Below are positions 45,995 through 54,469 of a DNA stretch of 64,000 bases, in pieces. The stretch's first letter is position 1, and each line of letters opens with the position of its first letter. Under the pieces are notes generated by a model. It ran no database searches. It saw nothing but the letters and a program-made list of their open reading frames with translations, and had not been told where the DNA came from. The DNA is taken from positions 62,001 to 126,000 of the forward strand of contig NZ_MDER01000070.1 in the NCBI RefSeq assembly GCF_001721045.1, in the 5' to 3' direction. The position numbers and the translations under genes were made by a program. This stretch comes from Paenibacillus nuruki (GTDB taxonomy: Bacteria > Bacillota > Bacilli > Paenibacillales > Paenibacillaceae).

Positions 45995-47059
45995 TTAGAC
46001 GAGATAGAACGATACACCCAGAATAATATAAGTGACTAATAATAGTAATCCTTCATACCAGTTGGTCGAACCATCTTGAATAATGGATTTGGCGATAAAT
46101 ACAGACACCATAATAGCGACCAGTTCAAGTGTCGTAAATACAATATCCATCGTATTGCCTAGGAAAAAGCTAACAAAAATCAGTACAGGAGCAACAAACA
46201 GAGCAATTTGTAGACTACTACCTACTGCAATTTCAACCGATGCACCAATTTTGTTTTTCATCGCTAACATAATAGCTGCACTATGTTCAGCCGCATTACC
46301 AATAATGGCAACAACGAATGCACCGACAAATAGTTCACTGAATCCAAAGTCTGTCGTAAATGTCTCAAGTGTACCGACAAGCCATTCACTGACAAATGCA
46401 GTCATCACTGTAGCCACCACTAAAAACAAGATTGATTTGTTTTTAGACCATTTTGGTTGCTCATGATCTTCAGGTGCTTTGGGATCTTTGACATCTTCCA
46501 GATACTTTTTGTGTGTCACCATCGAGAAGATCAACCATGCAATATAAGCAGCAATCAACAATCCTGCGACAATTAAGCTAAGTGTATCGACTTCTTGAGG
46601 CGTAATAGAATGAGTATTTAAAAATAAAGCAGGAACAAATAATGCAATCACAGCTACGATCATCAATGAACCATTCATATTAGCTAATGCCACATTAAAG
46701 TTCTGTACTTTATGTTTGACTCCACCTGCAAAAATACTAAGACCCAATACCAGCAATAGGTTACCGATAATCGAACCAGTTAAGCTGGCTTTGACCATAT
46801 CGTATAATCCTTCACGCAACAACATAATAGCGATAATAAGCTCAGCGGCATTACCAAATGTAGCATTCAGAAATCCACCCAAACGTTGTCCTGCATAATG
46901 AGCTACACTTTCCGTAGCACGTCCTAGAAATCCTGCGACTAAGATAACTGCAATAGCCGATACTACAAATTGTAGAATAGGATTCAAATGTGCATAATGA
47001 GCAATAGCACTAAACACAAAAAAGATGGCTAATAAAATAGTAGATAAATGTTTCTTCAT
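45995..47059 (-). CDS. Ca2+/H+ antiporter (CaCA superfamily)
   Basis: This 354-residue membrane protein has about 11 transmembrane helices and exchanges calcium for protons. The two alpha-repeats carry the cation-binding motifs G-N-A-A-E-L (in F-G-N-A-A-E-L-I-I-A, ~70) and G-N-A-A-E-H (~235), the pattern of CAX/YfkE/ChaA proteins. An acidic/basic loop in the middle (~185-205) separates the halves. AAAGGGGTG lies 3-9 nt before ATG. It is monocistronic. Substrate choice (Ca2+ versus Na+/K+) is by family. Confidence 0.93.
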   Translation of the reverse strand: MKKHLSTILLAIFFVFSAIAHYAHLNPILQFVVSAIAVILVAGFLGRATESVAHYAGQRLGGFLNATFGNAAELIIAIMLLREGLYDMVKASLTGSIIGNLLLVLGLSIFAGGVKHKVQNFNVALANMNGSLMIVAVIALFVPALFLNTHSITPQEVDTLSLIVAGLLIAAYIAWLIFSMVTHKKYLEDVKDPKAPEDHEQPKWSKNKSILFLVVATVMTAFVSEWLVGTLETFTTDFGFSELFVGAFVVAIIGNAAEHSAAIMLAMKNKIGASVEIAVGSSLQIALFVAPVLIFVSFFLGNTMDIVFTTLELVAIMVSVFIAKSIIQDGSTNWYEGLLLLVTYIILGVSFYLV

Positions 47060-47251
47060 TGTGCACCCCTTTTTCTATATATTTTATGTAAATTCTTTAA
47101 CATTATAACCAAAACAGTAGGGTATTTAAACCGATTGTATCGGATAAAGTTTAGATTTTGCTCGAATGCTGATACAATAGAGAAGAAAACATCAGCTCGA
47201 TATGAAGTTATTTAGACAGATGACGTTTTAAGCTTTAGAGGAGGATGGGAC

Positions 47252-47614
47252 ATGACCGAATCATTACAATTGGAAATGGGTAGTATCAAAATTGCCGATG
47301 ACGTCGTAGCAAAAGTAGCGGGCATGGCCGCGTTAGAAACGCCAGGTATTGCTGCTATGTCTGGAGGATTATCCGATGGATTTGCCAAACGTCTAAGTGG
47401 TAAAAATGTACAAAGAGGTGTGACTGTAGAAGTCGGACAATTGGAAGCAGCGATTGATCTGCGTATTATTGTTCTCTACGAAACTCCGATTCATGAAGTA
47501 TGCCGCATGCTTCAACAAAATGTACGTGAAGCTGTAGAAAATTTAACCGGACTTAAAGTGGTTGAAGTGAATGTAAAAGTAGAGGGCGTCGCTTTTAAAG
47601 ACGATATTTTGTAG
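47252..47614 (+). CDS. Asp23/Gls24 family envelope stress protein
   Basis: This 120-residue protein carries the Asp23 domain: I-A-D-D-V-V-A-K-V-A, A-A-L-E-T-P-G-I, R-I-I-V-L-Y-E-T-P-I, N-L-T-G-L-K-V-V-E-V-N-V. Family members are membrane-associated or cytoplasmic small stress proteins (YqhY, YloU). GAGGAGG lies 8 nt before ATG. It stands alone between the antiporter and ftsW, unlike YqhY and YloU, which sit in lipid or ribosome operons. Function is by family only. Confidence 0.92.
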   Translation: MTESLQLEMGSIKIADDVVAKVAGMAALETPGIAAMSGGLSDGFAKRLSGKNVQRGVTVEVGQLEAAIDLRIIVLYETPIHEVCRMLQQNVREAVENLTGLKVVEVNVKVEGVAFKDDIL

Positions 47615-47633
47615 AAATCTCAAGTCTAACCAT

Positions 47634-47672
47634 ATAAAAAAACGACGGATATGATCTCCGTCGTTTTTTTTA
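47634..47672. terminator. Bidirectional terminator between the Asp23 gene and ftsW
   Basis: AAAAAACGACGGA pairs with TCCGTCGTTTTTT. A and T runs on both sides allow termination of both genes. Confidence 0.93.
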
Positions 47673-47692
47673 CTTTGTATGCAATTATCTTA

Positions 47693-49027
47693 TTATTTCA
47701 TGCGCATAGAGACTGAAGAACGACTACTTATGCGTGAATTTGTTGTTTGTGCTTTTTCACTAGCTACCCGATTGGTTTCACGAGAAATACTTAACATGAT
47801 CCCCATACTGGTCATCATCATAATTAATGATGTACCTCCATAACTGATAAATGGTAATGTAACCCCTGTAATAGGAATCGTATTCGTAACACCACCGATA
47901 TTAATAAACGCTTGAATAGCGATCAGACTCATAATACCGACTCCAACGAGTGTTCCAAAGATATCGGGACATCGCAAAGCGATAAACAAGCCTCGCCAGA
48001 TAAAGTACCCGTATAACAATAAGAATAAGCTGGTGCCTATAAATCCGAATTCTTCACCAATGACGGCAAAAATAAAGTCATTGTAAGGGTTAGGAAGATA
48101 GTGAAGCTTCTGAATACTTTGACCAAAGCCTGAGCCTGTAAATCCACCCACTCCAATAGCAGTTAGCGATTGAACAAGGTTGTAAGAACTTCCTTTTTCA
48201 TCAGCCATGGGATCAAGAAACGCTTCAATCCGTCCTGCTTTGTAGCTACTTTCATTACTGCTGTTATCATCATGATTAAAGAGGGCACCTATACCAAGTA
48301 CAAGTGATGCTCCCAGAACCAGTAAAAGAACAGAAGCCATAATATGTTTGACACTAGCGCCACCAGCAAAAATAATTAAACCTGCTGTTGCAACCAAAAT
48401 CATACAAGAACCCAAGTCATTTTGTAAAAAGATTAAGCCAGCAATTAAGCCTACTACAACCATGACTGGAATATAACCACTGCGTAAATCTCTAAGTTTA
48501 TCTCCTTTTTTGGAGATCAGAGCCGCTAAATACAAAATAACAGCTAATTTGGCAAATTCAGAAGGCTGAAGTGAAAATCCAAAAATATTCAACCAGCTTC
48601 GAGCACCGTTCAACTCTTTACCTACCATAAGAACGATAACCAATAGCGCTAAAGTAATCAGAAAAAAGGGCGCAAACCATTTTTTATATTTACTATAGTG
48701 AGCTTTCATAGCAAAAAACATACCGACCAAACCAATAACGGCGTATAAAATATGTTTTTTCGTAAAATACAAGGAGTCGAAGTTATAGTTTTTGTTCGTC
48801 CATGCGATGCTTGAACTTGCACTAAAGACCATAATAATACCGAAACAGACCAAAATGACGGTCATGATTAACAATTGAAAATCAGGAGCCCCTTTTTTGG
48901 TGATTGTCTGCGCAGGTTGCTGTATATTACGCACATTGGAACTTGATTGGGTATTTGTATTCCGATAGCGATTGGCTGTAGTCTGGTTGTTTAGTGTTCG
49001 TTGCGAAGTATGTCTGATTTTATTCAT
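47693..49027 (-). CDS. ftsW: FtsW/RodA/SpoVE (SEDS) glycosyltransferase
   Basis: This 444-residue membrane protein polymerises lipid II with a class B PBP. ATG at 49027 follows GGAG at 7 nt. An N-terminal extension of ~50 residues rich in Asn, Thr and Gln precedes about ten transmembrane helices. SEDS motifs: QPSEFAKLAVILYLA (~165), G-S-G-F-G-Q-S, L-P-N-P-Y-N-D-F-I-F-A-V-I-G-E-E and I-T-G-V-T-L-P-F-I-S-Y-G-G-T-S. It is closest to FtsW/SpoVE; RodA cannot be excluded. No PBP gene adjoins it. Confidence 0.85.
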   Translation of the reverse strand: MNKIRHTSQRTLNNQTTANRYRNTNTQSSSNVRNIQQPAQTITKKGAPDFQLLIMTVILVCFGIIMVFSASSSIAWTNKNYNFDSLYFTKKHILYAVIGLVGMFFAMKAHYSKYKKWFAPFFLITLALLVIVLMVGKELNGARSWLNIFGFSLQPSEFAKLAVILYLAALISKKGDKLRDLRSGYIPVMVVVGLIAGLIFLQNDLGSCMILVATAGLIIFAGGASVKHIMASVLLLVLGASLVLGIGALFNHDDNSSNESSYKAGRIEAFLDPMADEKGSSYNLVQSLTAIGVGGFTGSGFGQSIQKLHYLPNPYNDFIFAVIGEEFGFIGTSLFLLLYGYFIWRGLFIALRCPDIFGTLVGVGIMSLIAIQAFINIGGVTNTIPITGVTLPFISYGGTSLIMMMTSMGIMLSISRETNRVASEKAQTTNSRISSRSSVSMRMK

Positions 49028-49368
49028 AACGAGTCTCCAAGGATAGAACGGATATGTACAGGTCATCATTCATAGAGGCAGTTAACAAACTGCTAATTTT
49101 CATGCACAAATCCTCCTTTTGTAATAAAAAACGTATATATGTTGTATTATCATATAAAATTATGGTTAAGTTCACTTTTCATGATAGTACGTTTTGTAGG
49201 TAGGCGCAAGCTTTGAAAAGCTGTATTGACGCACTTATCAAGCAAATATGTTACGGTTAAACAGAAATTGGTCATATAAACTATTATTTAACCAACACAC
49301 AGGTATTGAAACTTACCAATATGTGTATAATGAAATAACGAGAATCACATTGAAAGGATGAAGAGCAG
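49028..49368. other. Divergent intergenic region between ftsW and the M20 gene
   Basis: This 341-bp AT-rich stretch should hold both promoters. A TATAAT element at about 49326-49331 fits the rightward gene, but the best TTG-type -35 is only ~14 bp away. No RNA element was recognised. Confidence 0.4.
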
Positions 49369-50568
49369 ATGGGGAATTATAATTGGGAAGCTTTATTTCC
49401 AGATATGGTAGAATGGCGCAGGCATCTTCATCGTCACCCTGAGTTATCTTATCAAGAACACAATACAATGAAATTTATAGCAGACCAATTAATAGCCTTT
49501 GGTATTGACACACAGTCCGGTGTTGGCGATACCGGAGTGATAGGTACAATTAAAGGAAGTCTGCCCGGCAAAACAGTAGCGCTACGTGCTGATATTGATG
49601 CATTACCGATTCAAGATGAAAAAGAATGTGAGTATGCTTCACAAGTTGAAGGTGTCATGCATGCTTGTGGACATGATGGTCATACCGCAGGATTATTAGC
49701 AGTAGCTCGTTATTTCAGTGAAAATAGAGATACTTTGAAAGGCGAAATTCGTCTTATTTTCCAACCGGGAGAAGAAGTCTGTCCGGGTGGAGCGTTAAAA
49801 ATGATTGCGGCAGGTGCGCTTGAAGGAGTCGATGTCATCTACGGTGTTCATTTATGGTCGCCTTTGCCAGTACACACGTTAGCAAGTGCAGCAGGGCCGA
49901 TCATGGCATCTGTAGATGACTTTGTGATCGATATTACAGGTAAAGGTGGTCATGGCGGTATTCCTCATGTGACGGTGGATAGTGTATTAACAGGCGCGCA
50001 ATTGGTAGTACAGTTACAATCGATTGTAAGTCGCAATGTGAATCCTCTTCAACCTGCTGTGTTAACGATCGGAACGATCAACAGTGGAACAGCCAAAAAT
50101 ATTATTGCCGAAACGTGCCGGATTACAGGGACAGTACGGACGTTTGATGAAGAAACCCGTGCTGTTATTCGCAATCGGTTCGAAGAAGTGACTCAGCATA
50201 CTTGCGCTATGAATGGAGCAACAGTAGAAATTGATTATATGATGGGATATCCACCGCTTGTGAATCATGCCGGAGAGACAGAACGCTTTTTCCAAGTAGC
50301 TAAAGCCATATTTGGAGAAGAACAAGTCCAGGTGACACCACCGATGATGCCTGCTGAAGATTTCTCTTACTATGTTCAACAAGTGCCGGGCTGTTTTATT
50401 TTTGTAGGTGCTGGTAATGAAGATAAAGGGATTACTTATCCTCATCATCATCCTAGATTCGATATTGATGAAGCAGCGATGCTGAATGCAGCCCAAATCT
50501 TAGTCTCTATGGCTGAAAATTATCTGGAACAGCAGGATGAAATACCATTTTTGGAAAAGCACTTCTAA
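49369..50568 (+). CDS. M20 family metal-dependent amidohydrolase
   Basis: This 399-residue enzyme belongs to the hippurate hydrolase/N-acyl-amino-acid hydrolase group of M20. Metal-binding motifs are H-A-C-G-H-D-G-H (~102-109), P-G-E-E-V-C-P-G-G (~131), and the terminal H-H-H-P-R-F-D (~365). The dimerisation lid (about 185-295) has G-K-G-G-H-G-G-I-P-H. It probably hydrolyses N-acyl or N-acetyl amino acids in the cytoplasm. GAAAGGATGAAG lies upstream of ATG. YlbF starts 82 bp after its stop. Confidence 0.92.
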   Translation: MGNYNWEALFPDMVEWRRHLHRHPELSYQEHNTMKFIADQLIAFGIDTQSGVGDTGVIGTIKGSLPGKTVALRADIDALPIQDEKECEYASQVEGVMHACGHDGHTAGLLAVARYFSENRDTLKGEIRLIFQPGEEVCPGGALKMIAAGALEGVDVIYGVHLWSPLPVHTLASAAGPIMASVDDFVIDITGKGGHGGIPHVTVDSVLTGAQLVVQLQSIVSRNVNPLQPAVLTIGTINSGTAKNIIAETCRITGTVRTFDEETRAVIRNRFEEVTQHTCAMNGATVEIDYMMGYPPLVNHAGETERFFQVAKAIFGEEQVQVTPPMMPAEDFSYYVQQVPGCFIFVGAGNEDKGITYPHHHPRFDIDEAAMLNAAQILVSMAENYLEQQDEIPFLEKHF

Positions 50569-50650
50569 TCTGTTCTAGGCTTATGCTATGATAATAGAGA
50601 CAACTAAGAAGATAGTTGTCCACTTTATATACAGAAACGAGATGAATTTC

Positions 50651-51091
50651 ATGAGCGTAACCGAGATTAGGACGGTCGATATGGCCGAAGTCTTGACAAA
50701 CGCCTATGAACTAGGCGATATGATCAACAATTCTATCGAAGTCGCGAATTACCTATATTGGGAAGAGCGTATGCTGGCTCACCCGGACGTTATAAGCTTG
50801 ATGCACAAGCTCAACAGTAAAAAAGAATTATTTGAAGAAACACAGCGGTTCGGTCATTTCCATCCAAACTTCCATGAAGCCAAAGAACAGGTGGAAGCGG
50901 TTCAACGGGAAATGGAACAAATTGAAGCGGTATGGCGCTTCAAAGACGCTGAAAATAATTTGGATCAAATGTTATACGAAATGTCAGAACTGATTGCACA
51001 TTCCGTTTCTGAAAGTATTAAAGTTCCAAGCAACAACCCTTTACCGAAAGGAGGCGGATGTGGTAGTGGAGGATCATGTGGATGCAGTTGA
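50651..51091 (+). CDS. ylbF: YlbF (RicF) family protein
   Basis: This 146-residue helical protein is a subunit of the Ric (YlbF-YmcA-YaaT) complex, which carries Fe-S clusters and affects RNase Y-dependent mRNA maturation, biofilm and sporulation in Bacillus. ATG at 50651 is chosen by family alignment (M-S-V-T-E-I-R-T-V-D-M). The last residues are K-G-G-G-C-G-S-G-G-S-C-G-C-S, i.e. three clustered Cys suited to an iron-sulfur ligand. ylbG overlaps its end by 32 bp, indicating coupling. Confidence 0.92.
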   Translation: MSVTEIRTVDMAEVLTNAYELGDMINNSIEVANYLYWEERMLAHPDVISLMHKLNSKKELFEETQRFGHFHPNFHEAKEQVEAVQREMEQIEAVWRFKDAENNLDQMLYEMSELIAHSVSESIKVPSNNPLPKGGGCGSGGSCGCS

Positions 51092-51422
51092 GAATGAGCA
51101 ACAAGAACAAGTTCAAGTCCAGCAAGAACAAGTTCTAGAACAAGAGGAACAAGGGTTAGCTCTACCTGAACGTATCGGTTATATTATCTGGGTCAACGAT
51201 GTCAAAGCAGCGCGCAATCTTGAAAAATATGGCTGTGTTCATTATATTTCACGTCGCATGCATTATGTGGTTATGTATCTGTACACTGAAAAAGCCGAAG
51301 AAACACTCAAAAATATCCGTCGTCTTTCTTATGTACGTAAAGTTGAACGTTCTTATCGTAACGAAATTAAGACCGAATACACCAAAGCAGTACCGGATCA
51401 GACTCAATTTTACGGTATTTAA
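51060..51422 (+). CDS. ylbG: YlbG family (DUF2129) protein with acidic N-terminal extension
   Basis: GTG at 51060 is preceded by AAAGGAGG, an extremely strong site within the end of ylbF, giving 120 residues. Residues ~1-35 are an E/Q-rich extension. The rest is the YlbG core: I-I-W-V, L-E-K-Y-G-C-V-H-Y-I-S-R-R-M-H-Y-V-V-M-Y, K-V-E-R-S-Y and K-T-E-Y. Bacillus YlbG is ~90 residues, so the extension is lineage-specific. The protein's activity is unknown; ylbF-ylbG adjacency is conserved. A later GTG at 51078 is an alternative start. Confidence 0.85.
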   Translation: MVVEDHVDAVENEQQEQVQVQQEQVLEQEEQGLALPERIGYIIWVNDVKAARNLEKYGCVHYISRRMHYVVMYLYTEKAEETLKNIRRLSYVRKVERSYRNEIKTEYTKAVPDQTQFYGI

Positions 51423-51458
51423 TTAATCCCTTTGGGAATGATTACCTTTAGCAATAAA

Positions 51459-51489
51459 CAAAAAGCGACCTTAAACGGTCGCTTTTTTA
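51459..51489. terminator. Terminator after ylbF-ylbG
   Basis: AAAAAGCGACC pairs with GGTCGCTTTTT around a 6-nt loop and a T run follows. Confidence 0.93.
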
Positions 51490-51815
51490 TATTTAATTTG
51501 CAGCAAACGGTTTCATTTATGAGTGGTTAAAGGTATTTAATAAGTATTATTTACGATAATTTTGAAGAATTATCATTTATGGGTTAAAGAAACGTGACTA
51601 GCTGTCGATATAATATTTAGTGGGACTACAGAACTGTAAGATAACAAAGACAAATAAATTAATAACATGAAATGACTTTAAAAATGTCAAATATTTAGTA
51701 AAAAACGTTAAAAATGGTAGCTTTTTCGTCTTGTGTAGGGCGAACGATATATATATCTTAATAGGTATAAATACTTAGACGGAAAGACCCATACAGAATG
51801 GGGAGTGAATAGTTA
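51490..51815. other. AT-rich intergenic region, no gene seen
   Basis: This 326-bp stretch precedes the 145-aa gene. It includes a TATAAT-like element at 51609-51614 and a purine-rich GACGGAAAGACCC stretch near 51779. No operator, RNA element or small reading frame with a ribosome-binding site was convincing. Confidence 0.4.
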
Positions 51816-52253
51816 ATGAGAGATAAAGTAATGGAACGCTGGAGCACGTACGAACCTTTTCACGTAGAATTGGGCGAGAAAAAGGTAGCTGATATTGTGA
51901 TCACGAATCATGCGATCAGTCGTTATAATGACCGTATTGCCAAAGCTCAAACCAAGCCAGAAGAGATCGCTTCCTTCATGTGGGAAACACTTAAACAAAA
52001 TCGGATTATATCTTATTACCGCAAAGAAGAAGATGTATATTTGATCGATGAAGACCTTGTTGTTGTCGCTGAATTTGCTGATCTGCCGGGTGAATACGAT
52101 CTTACAGGTAATCCACTGCACAAAATGATTATCGTTACATTTTTGGGTAAAATGTCCGAAACGATTGAACTGCGCGATCTTAAATCTTACTATTCTTGGT
52201 TAAGACACTCTCGCCGTATGACATTGATCAAAAACAGTCGTAAACGTAAATAA
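51816..52253 (+). CDS. Hypothetical protein (145 aa) with N-terminal HAxxRxxxR motif
   Basis: GGGGAGTG lies 9 nt upstream of ATG and a terminator follows. Around residue 32 is I-T-N-H-A-I-S-R-Y-N-D-R-I, a pattern shared by RelE-like and DUF4258-type small folds, followed by helix, then strands (D-V-Y-L-I-D-E-D-L-V-V-V-A-E-F) and K-M-I-I-V-T-F. The last ~25 residues are strongly basic. An RNA-binding or nuclease-like protein is possible, but I do not recognise the family. No partner antitoxin gene lies next to it. Confidence 0.65.
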   Translation: MRDKVMERWSTYEPFHVELGEKKVADIVITNHAISRYNDRIAKAQTKPEEIASFMWETLKQNRIISYYRKEEDVYLIDEDLVVVAEFADLPGEYDLTGNPLHKMIIVTFLGKMSETIELRDLKSYYSWLRHSRRMTLIKNSRKRK

Positions 52254-52373
52254 GGATGATAAACTTCATTCATGATAAACCTACCTTAATGGATGTTATG
52301 AACCCATTATAGTCATTTGCGCAATCATGCAATGAATATCCAATCCACTATAAATAGAGTCGGTATACTTTGA

Positions 52374-52406
52374 GAAGAAGCTGCTATTCAAGCAAGCTTC
52401 TTTTTT
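52374..52406 (+). terminator. Terminator after the 145-aa gene
   Basis: AGAAGCT pairs with AGCTTCT, flanked by a T run. Confidence 0.82.
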
Positions 52407-52460
52407 GTATGCTTATTTGAAAATGGTACACTATATACATAGCAAGGAGGGGAAACGGTA

Positions 52461-53363
52461 GTGGCATTTAATTTTCATCAATTGCATATTTTTTATACAG
52501 TTGCTGAACGAGGAAGTTTTTCAGCAGCAGCCCAAGCGCTTCATATGACTCAGCCTGCGGTAACGATGCAAGTTCAGTCGTTGGAAGATCATTTTGGCAC
52601 GAAATTGTTTCACCGTACAACCAAAAAAATTGAATTGTCTGAAGCAGGACATGCTTTGATGCCATTTGCTTCTCAAGGTATCCATTTGATGCGAGAAACA
52701 GATGCGGTCATGTCACGCTTTACAGATACATTAGCAGGGCGATTGGTATTGGGGGCAAGCAATACGATTGGCGAATATGTATTACCACGTCTATTAGGTC
52801 CACTAGGTCAACGATATCCACATATGAAAGTGATGCTTAAAGTGATGAATACGACTCAGATTTTAGATGAGATCAGTCGTAATCAATTGGATTTTGGTCT
52901 AATCGAAGCTCCTGTTGAACATCCTGATATGACGATTAAGCCTGTGATGCAAGATGAACTAAAGCTTATTGTGCCAGGTAATCATCCTTTAGCCACGCAG
53001 GAGATAGTACAGTTATCCGATATGCTAACGTATCCTTTTGTATTACGGGAAAAAGGATCAGGTACACGACAGGTAATGGAAGAAGAATTGATTAGACATC
53101 ATGTCGATCTCTCTCAAATTCAGACTGTCATGGAACTTGGAAGTACAGGCGCTGTTAAATCTGCTGTAGAAGCAGGATTAGGTATTACAATTTTATCCCC
53201 ATCATCCGTAAAGCATGAAGTAGCATTAGGGTTACTGAAAGTACTAACGATTGAAGGGGTCTCCTTTCAGCGGCAATTTTACTCGATTCATCTCAAATCG
53301 ACATTGCTAACCATTCCAGCAGTGACTTTTTTACAATTTGTGCAAGAGTATGAGTGGGTCTGA
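52461..53363 (+). CDS. LysR-family transcriptional regulator
   Basis: This 300-residue one-component regulator starts with GTG (GGAGGGG, 9 nt upstream). The N-terminal HTH (F-Y-T-V-A-E-R-G-S-F-S-A-A-A-Q-A-L-H-M-T-Q-P-A-V) is canonical, followed by a linker helix and a two-lobed sensor domain (~90-300) with P-L-G-Q-R-Y-P-H-M. It resembles the CysL/YwfK branch that governs sulfur genes, but this is only a similarity. It is followed 51 bp later by the PHP gene on the same strand; no divergent target is present. Confidence 0.92.
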   Translation: MAFNFHQLHIFYTVAERGSFSAAAQALHMTQPAVTMQVQSLEDHFGTKLFHRTTKKIELSEAGHALMPFASQGIHLMRETDAVMSRFTDTLAGRLVLGASNTIGEYVLPRLLGPLGQRYPHMKVMLKVMNTTQILDEISRNQLDFGLIEAPVEHPDMTIKPVMQDELKLIVPGNHPLATQEIVQLSDMLTYPFVLREKGSGTRQVMEEELIRHHVDLSQIQTVMELGSTGAVKSAVEAGLGITILSPSSVKHEVALGLLKVLTIEGVSFQRQFYSIHLKSTLLTIPAVTFLQFVQEYEWV

Positions 53364-53414
53364 ATAAGAAAGTGTAATCAATATATAAAGGAATAGAAGA
53401 GGAGTGAATAAGAT

Positions 53415-54302
53415 ATGGATATGTCTTCAGAAGAACGTTATGCAGATTTGCATACACATAGTCAGGCATCTGATGGGATGAATACCCCATCGCAAAACGT
53501 GAAATTGGCTGTAGAAGCAGGACTAGGTGCGATCGCTGTCACAGATCATGATACTGTTGCAGGCGTAGATGAAGCTATAGAAGCAGGCAAGCCATATGAT
53601 ATTGAAGTGATTGCCGGTGTGGAAATTAGTACAAGAGAAGATAACAAAGATATTCATATTCTAGGATATTATCTGAATACAGAAGATCCTATATTATTAG
53701 AACGTCTGCAACAATTGCGTGAAGTTCGTGATCATCGTAATGTACAGATTTTGCAAAACTTACGTGATCTTGGCGTGGAGATTACAATGGAAGAAGTGAT
53801 TGAACAGTTAGGCAGAGAATTAATGCCTGACGAAAGTATTGGTCGTCCGCACATGGCTGATGTATTAGTTGCCAAAGGATATGCAACCGATATGAAAGAT
53901 GCGTTTAACAAGTACTTAGCAGAAGGTGCAGCCGCTTATGTTTCACCACCACGTATTACTGCTGCTGATGCGGCAGTATGGATTCGTGAAGCCAATGGAG
54001 TTCCTGTAATGGCTCATCCGGGTATTTATGGTGATGATACATTAGTGGAGCGTATTCTGGATCACAGTTCGATAGCAGGCTTAGAAGTATATCATTCCGA
54101 TCATTCACCTGAAGATGAACAACGCTATTTGGAAATCGCACAACGTCGTGATCTGATTGTCACAGGTGGATCTGATTATCATGGGGAGCGCCAAGGCAAA
54201 GTATTTCATGGCCCATTAGGCGGTAAAAATGTACCGATGTCTACATTAGTTCAATTGCGTCAATTACAGACAGCGATCGAGACAGGCATTACAGCAGAAT
54301 AA
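53415..54302 (+). CDS. PHP-domain phosphoesterase (RNase AM/YciV-like)
   Basis: This 295-residue metal-dependent phosphoesterase has PHP-motifs: A-D-L-H-T-H-S-Q-A-S-D-G (~7), V-T-D-H-D-T-V (~41), a Glu in V-E-I-S-T, M-A-H-P-G, and G-S-D-Y-H-G near the end. These ligand three metals. Bacterial relatives hydrolyse 3',5'-bisphosphonucleotides or remove 5' nucleotides from RNA. GAGGAG lies 10 nt before ATG. It is 51 bp after the LysR gene and may be co-transcribed. A bidirectional terminator separates it from rqcH. Confidence 0.9.
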   Translation: MDMSSEERYADLHTHSQASDGMNTPSQNVKLAVEAGLGAIAVTDHDTVAGVDEAIEAGKPYDIEVIAGVEISTREDNKDIHILGYYLNTEDPILLERLQQLREVRDHRNVQILQNLRDLGVEITMEEVIEQLGRELMPDESIGRPHMADVLVAKGYATDMKDAFNKYLAEGAAAYVSPPRITAADAAVWIREANGVPVMAHPGIYGDDTLVERILDHSSIAGLEVYHSDHSPEDEQRYLEIAQRRDLIVTGGSDYHGERQGKVFHGPLGGKNVPMSTLVQLRQLQTAIETGITAE

Positions 54303-54354
54303 TCACAACGTAATCAAATGGAATATTTCTGCATCATAAGAAAAATGATAAGAA

Positions 54355-54406
54355 AAAGAACGGCTTGAAGATCACCTGTAACAAAGGTGATTCAAGCCGT
54401 TCTTTA
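54355..54406. terminator. Bidirectional terminator between the PHP gene and rqcH
   Basis: AAAGAACGGCTTGAA-G-ATCACCT pairs with AGGTGAT-TTCAAGCCGTTCTTT (one bulge). A/T runs on both sides suit two convergent genes. Confidence 0.93.
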
Positions 54407-54469
54407 TTTGTAAATCATCATCGCAAAAGCAATATTGGATAGTTCTAAAATATCATTAAAACATACGGA

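Noticed and set aside
51816-52253. Toxin-antitoxin operon
   Set aside because: The gene is alone between two terminators, with no small partner frame on either side.
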